Of a DNA stretch of 64,000 nucleotides, positions 63,140 through 64,000 are shown piece after piece. The stretch's first letter is position 1. Each line of letters opens with the position of its first letter. This DNA is from Ailurus styani (lineage: Eukaryota > Chordata > Mammalia > Carnivora > Ailuridae), in assembly GCA_002007465.1 (NCBI GenBank), contig LNAC01000164.1, forward strand, positions 2,183,884 to 2,247,883. Reading direction: 5' to 3'. Made by a program: the position numbers and the translations under genes. The notes beneath the pieces were generated by a model that saw only the letters and a list, made by a program, of their open reading frames with translations, did not search any database and was not told where the DNA came from.

Positions 63140-63326
63140 AAAAGATTTTATTTATTTGGCAGAGAGAGACACAACGAGAGAGGGAACATAAGCAGGGGGA
63201 GTGGGAGAGGGAGAAGCAGGCTTCCTGCTGAACAGGAAGCCCGATGCAGGGCTCAATCCCAAGACCCTGGGATCATGACTCGAACTGAAGGCAGACACTT
63301 AACAACTGAGCCACCCAGGTGCCCCT
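63140..63326 (-). mobile_element. CAN-SINE, older subtype
   Basis: GATTTTATTTATTTGGCAGA ... GCCACCCAGGTGCCCC, inserted in the tail of the next element. Confidence 0.88.
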
Positions 63327-63433
63327 CTTATTTATTTTTTAAATGTAATTTCTACCTCCAAAGTGAGGCTTGAACTCACAACCCTAAGATCAAGCATCAC
63401 ATGCTCCAACAACTGAGTCAGTCAGGTGCCCCT
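63327..63433 (-). mobile_element. Older short tRNA-derived SINE
   Basis: AATGTAATTTCTACCTCCAA ... GTCAGTCAGGTGCCCC; outer repeat AAATTATTTTT flanks the composite at 63125 and 63436. Confidence 0.83.
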
Positions 63434-63584
63434 AAAAATTATTTTTAAAAGGCAAGAACTCAGTTTACTTTAACTTGTCTTCACAATAGCACAGTTATGA
63501 TTTTAAAACACAACACTAAACACTTCCAATTAAGAAAGGTAGTGTTCACACACTGGGTTTTTTTTTTAGAATGAAAACATATAT

Positions 63585-63768
63585 TTTTTTAATTTTTAAA
63601 ACCATTTATTTATTTGAGAGAGAGAGCATAAGCAGGAGGAGCAGCAAAGGGACAGAGAGAAGCAAACACCCCGCTGAGTAGAGAGCCTGATGTGGGGCTC
63701 GATCCTGGGACTCCAGAATCATGACCCAAGCTGAAGGCGCACACTTAACTGACAGAGTCACCCAGGGC
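63585..63768 (-). mobile_element. CAN-SINE, older subtype
   Basis: ACCATTTATTTATTTGAGAG ... GACAGAGTCACCCAGGG. Confidence 0.83.
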
Positions 63769-63774
63769 TATTTT

Positions 63775-63965
63775 AAAGATTTATTTAAAGATTTATTTAT
63801 TTGGGGGGGAGGCACAGAGGGAGAGGGGGAGAGAGTCTTAAGCAGACTCAGTGCTGAGATGAGTGTAGAGCCTGATGCAGGGCTAGATCTCAAAACCCTG
63901 AGATCACAACCGAAGCCGAAACCAAGAGTAGGACGTTTAATCAACTGTACCATCCAGGCACTCCA
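63775..63965 (-). mobile_element. CAN-SINE, older subtype
   Basis: TAAAGATTTATTTATTTGGG ... ACTGTACCATCCAGGCACTCC, with a duplicated GATTTATTTAAAG tail side. Confidence 0.83.
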
Positions 63966-64000
63966 GGATGAATAAATATTTTTTATTCCCCAGGGACATC

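Overview
This window is nuclear DNA from a carnivoran mammal, most likely a mustelid. The main evidence is several dozen copies of the carnivore tRNA-derived SINE (CAN-SINE/SINEC). Its head contains the string GCCTGGGTGGCTCAGTGGG, followed by TTAAAGCCTCTGCCTTCGGC and AGGTCATGATCTCAGGGTCC. It ends in a (CT)n tract, AAATAAATAAAATCTTT and a poly-A tail, and most copies are flanked by clear 7-17 bp target-site duplications (TSDs). The version with GTGGGTTAAAGCC is the one I associate with musteloids; the species itself cannot be fixed from sequence alone. There are no prokaryotic features. Nearly all long open frames are chance frames in GC-rich DNA or conceptual translations of SINE copies.

One protein gene can be read base by base: UBE2D2 (ubiquitin-conjugating enzyme E2 D2, UbcH5B), on the minus strand. 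Coding exons 2 to 7 lie at 51005-50942, 43861-43830, 43751-43674, 43588-43483, 35921-35828 and 33522-33477, with every splice phase consistent. They encode residues 9-147; only the first eight codons (exon 1) are missing, and they must lie beyond position 64000. A 3'UTR of about 1.6 kb follows, ending near 31850.

The next gene in the transcriptional direction should be CXXC5, because in human 5q31.2 CXXC5 follows UBE2D2 in the same orientation about 20 kb downstream. A large CpG island at about 10.0-12.9 kb sits at that distance and is interpreted as the CXXC5 promoter and non-coding first exon. Its core is lost in a 588-base assembly gap (11866-12453). The leftmost 10 kb would then be CXXC5 intron 1; no CXXC5 coding sequence is in the window.

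Layout: 1-10 kb is GC-rich putative CXXC5 intron 1 with old MIR fragments, one CAN-SINE and a degenerate CA-rich array. 10-12.9 kb is the CpG island. 13-31.8 kb is the intergenic interval; it is SINE-poor, with a second CpG-rich block at 23.9-24.4 kb beside another CA-rich degenerate array. 31.8-51 kb is the body of UBE2D2. 51-64 kb is part of UBE2D2 intron 1. From 33.6 kb rightwards the sequence is AT-richer and packed with CAN-SINEs, L1 fragments and older tRNA-SINE relics.

The most notable non-routine items are: a 5'-truncated, frameshifted HINT1 processed pseudogene at about 61.8-62.2 kb; three loci where two SINEs entered the same target so that the TSD is present three times (15.4, 37.9 and 45.1 kb); a SINE inserted only about 38 nt from the exon 5 splice donor; nested SINE-in-SINE insertions; and a CpG-rich block holding a perfect 14-bp palindrome. 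I found no convincing undescribed molecular system.
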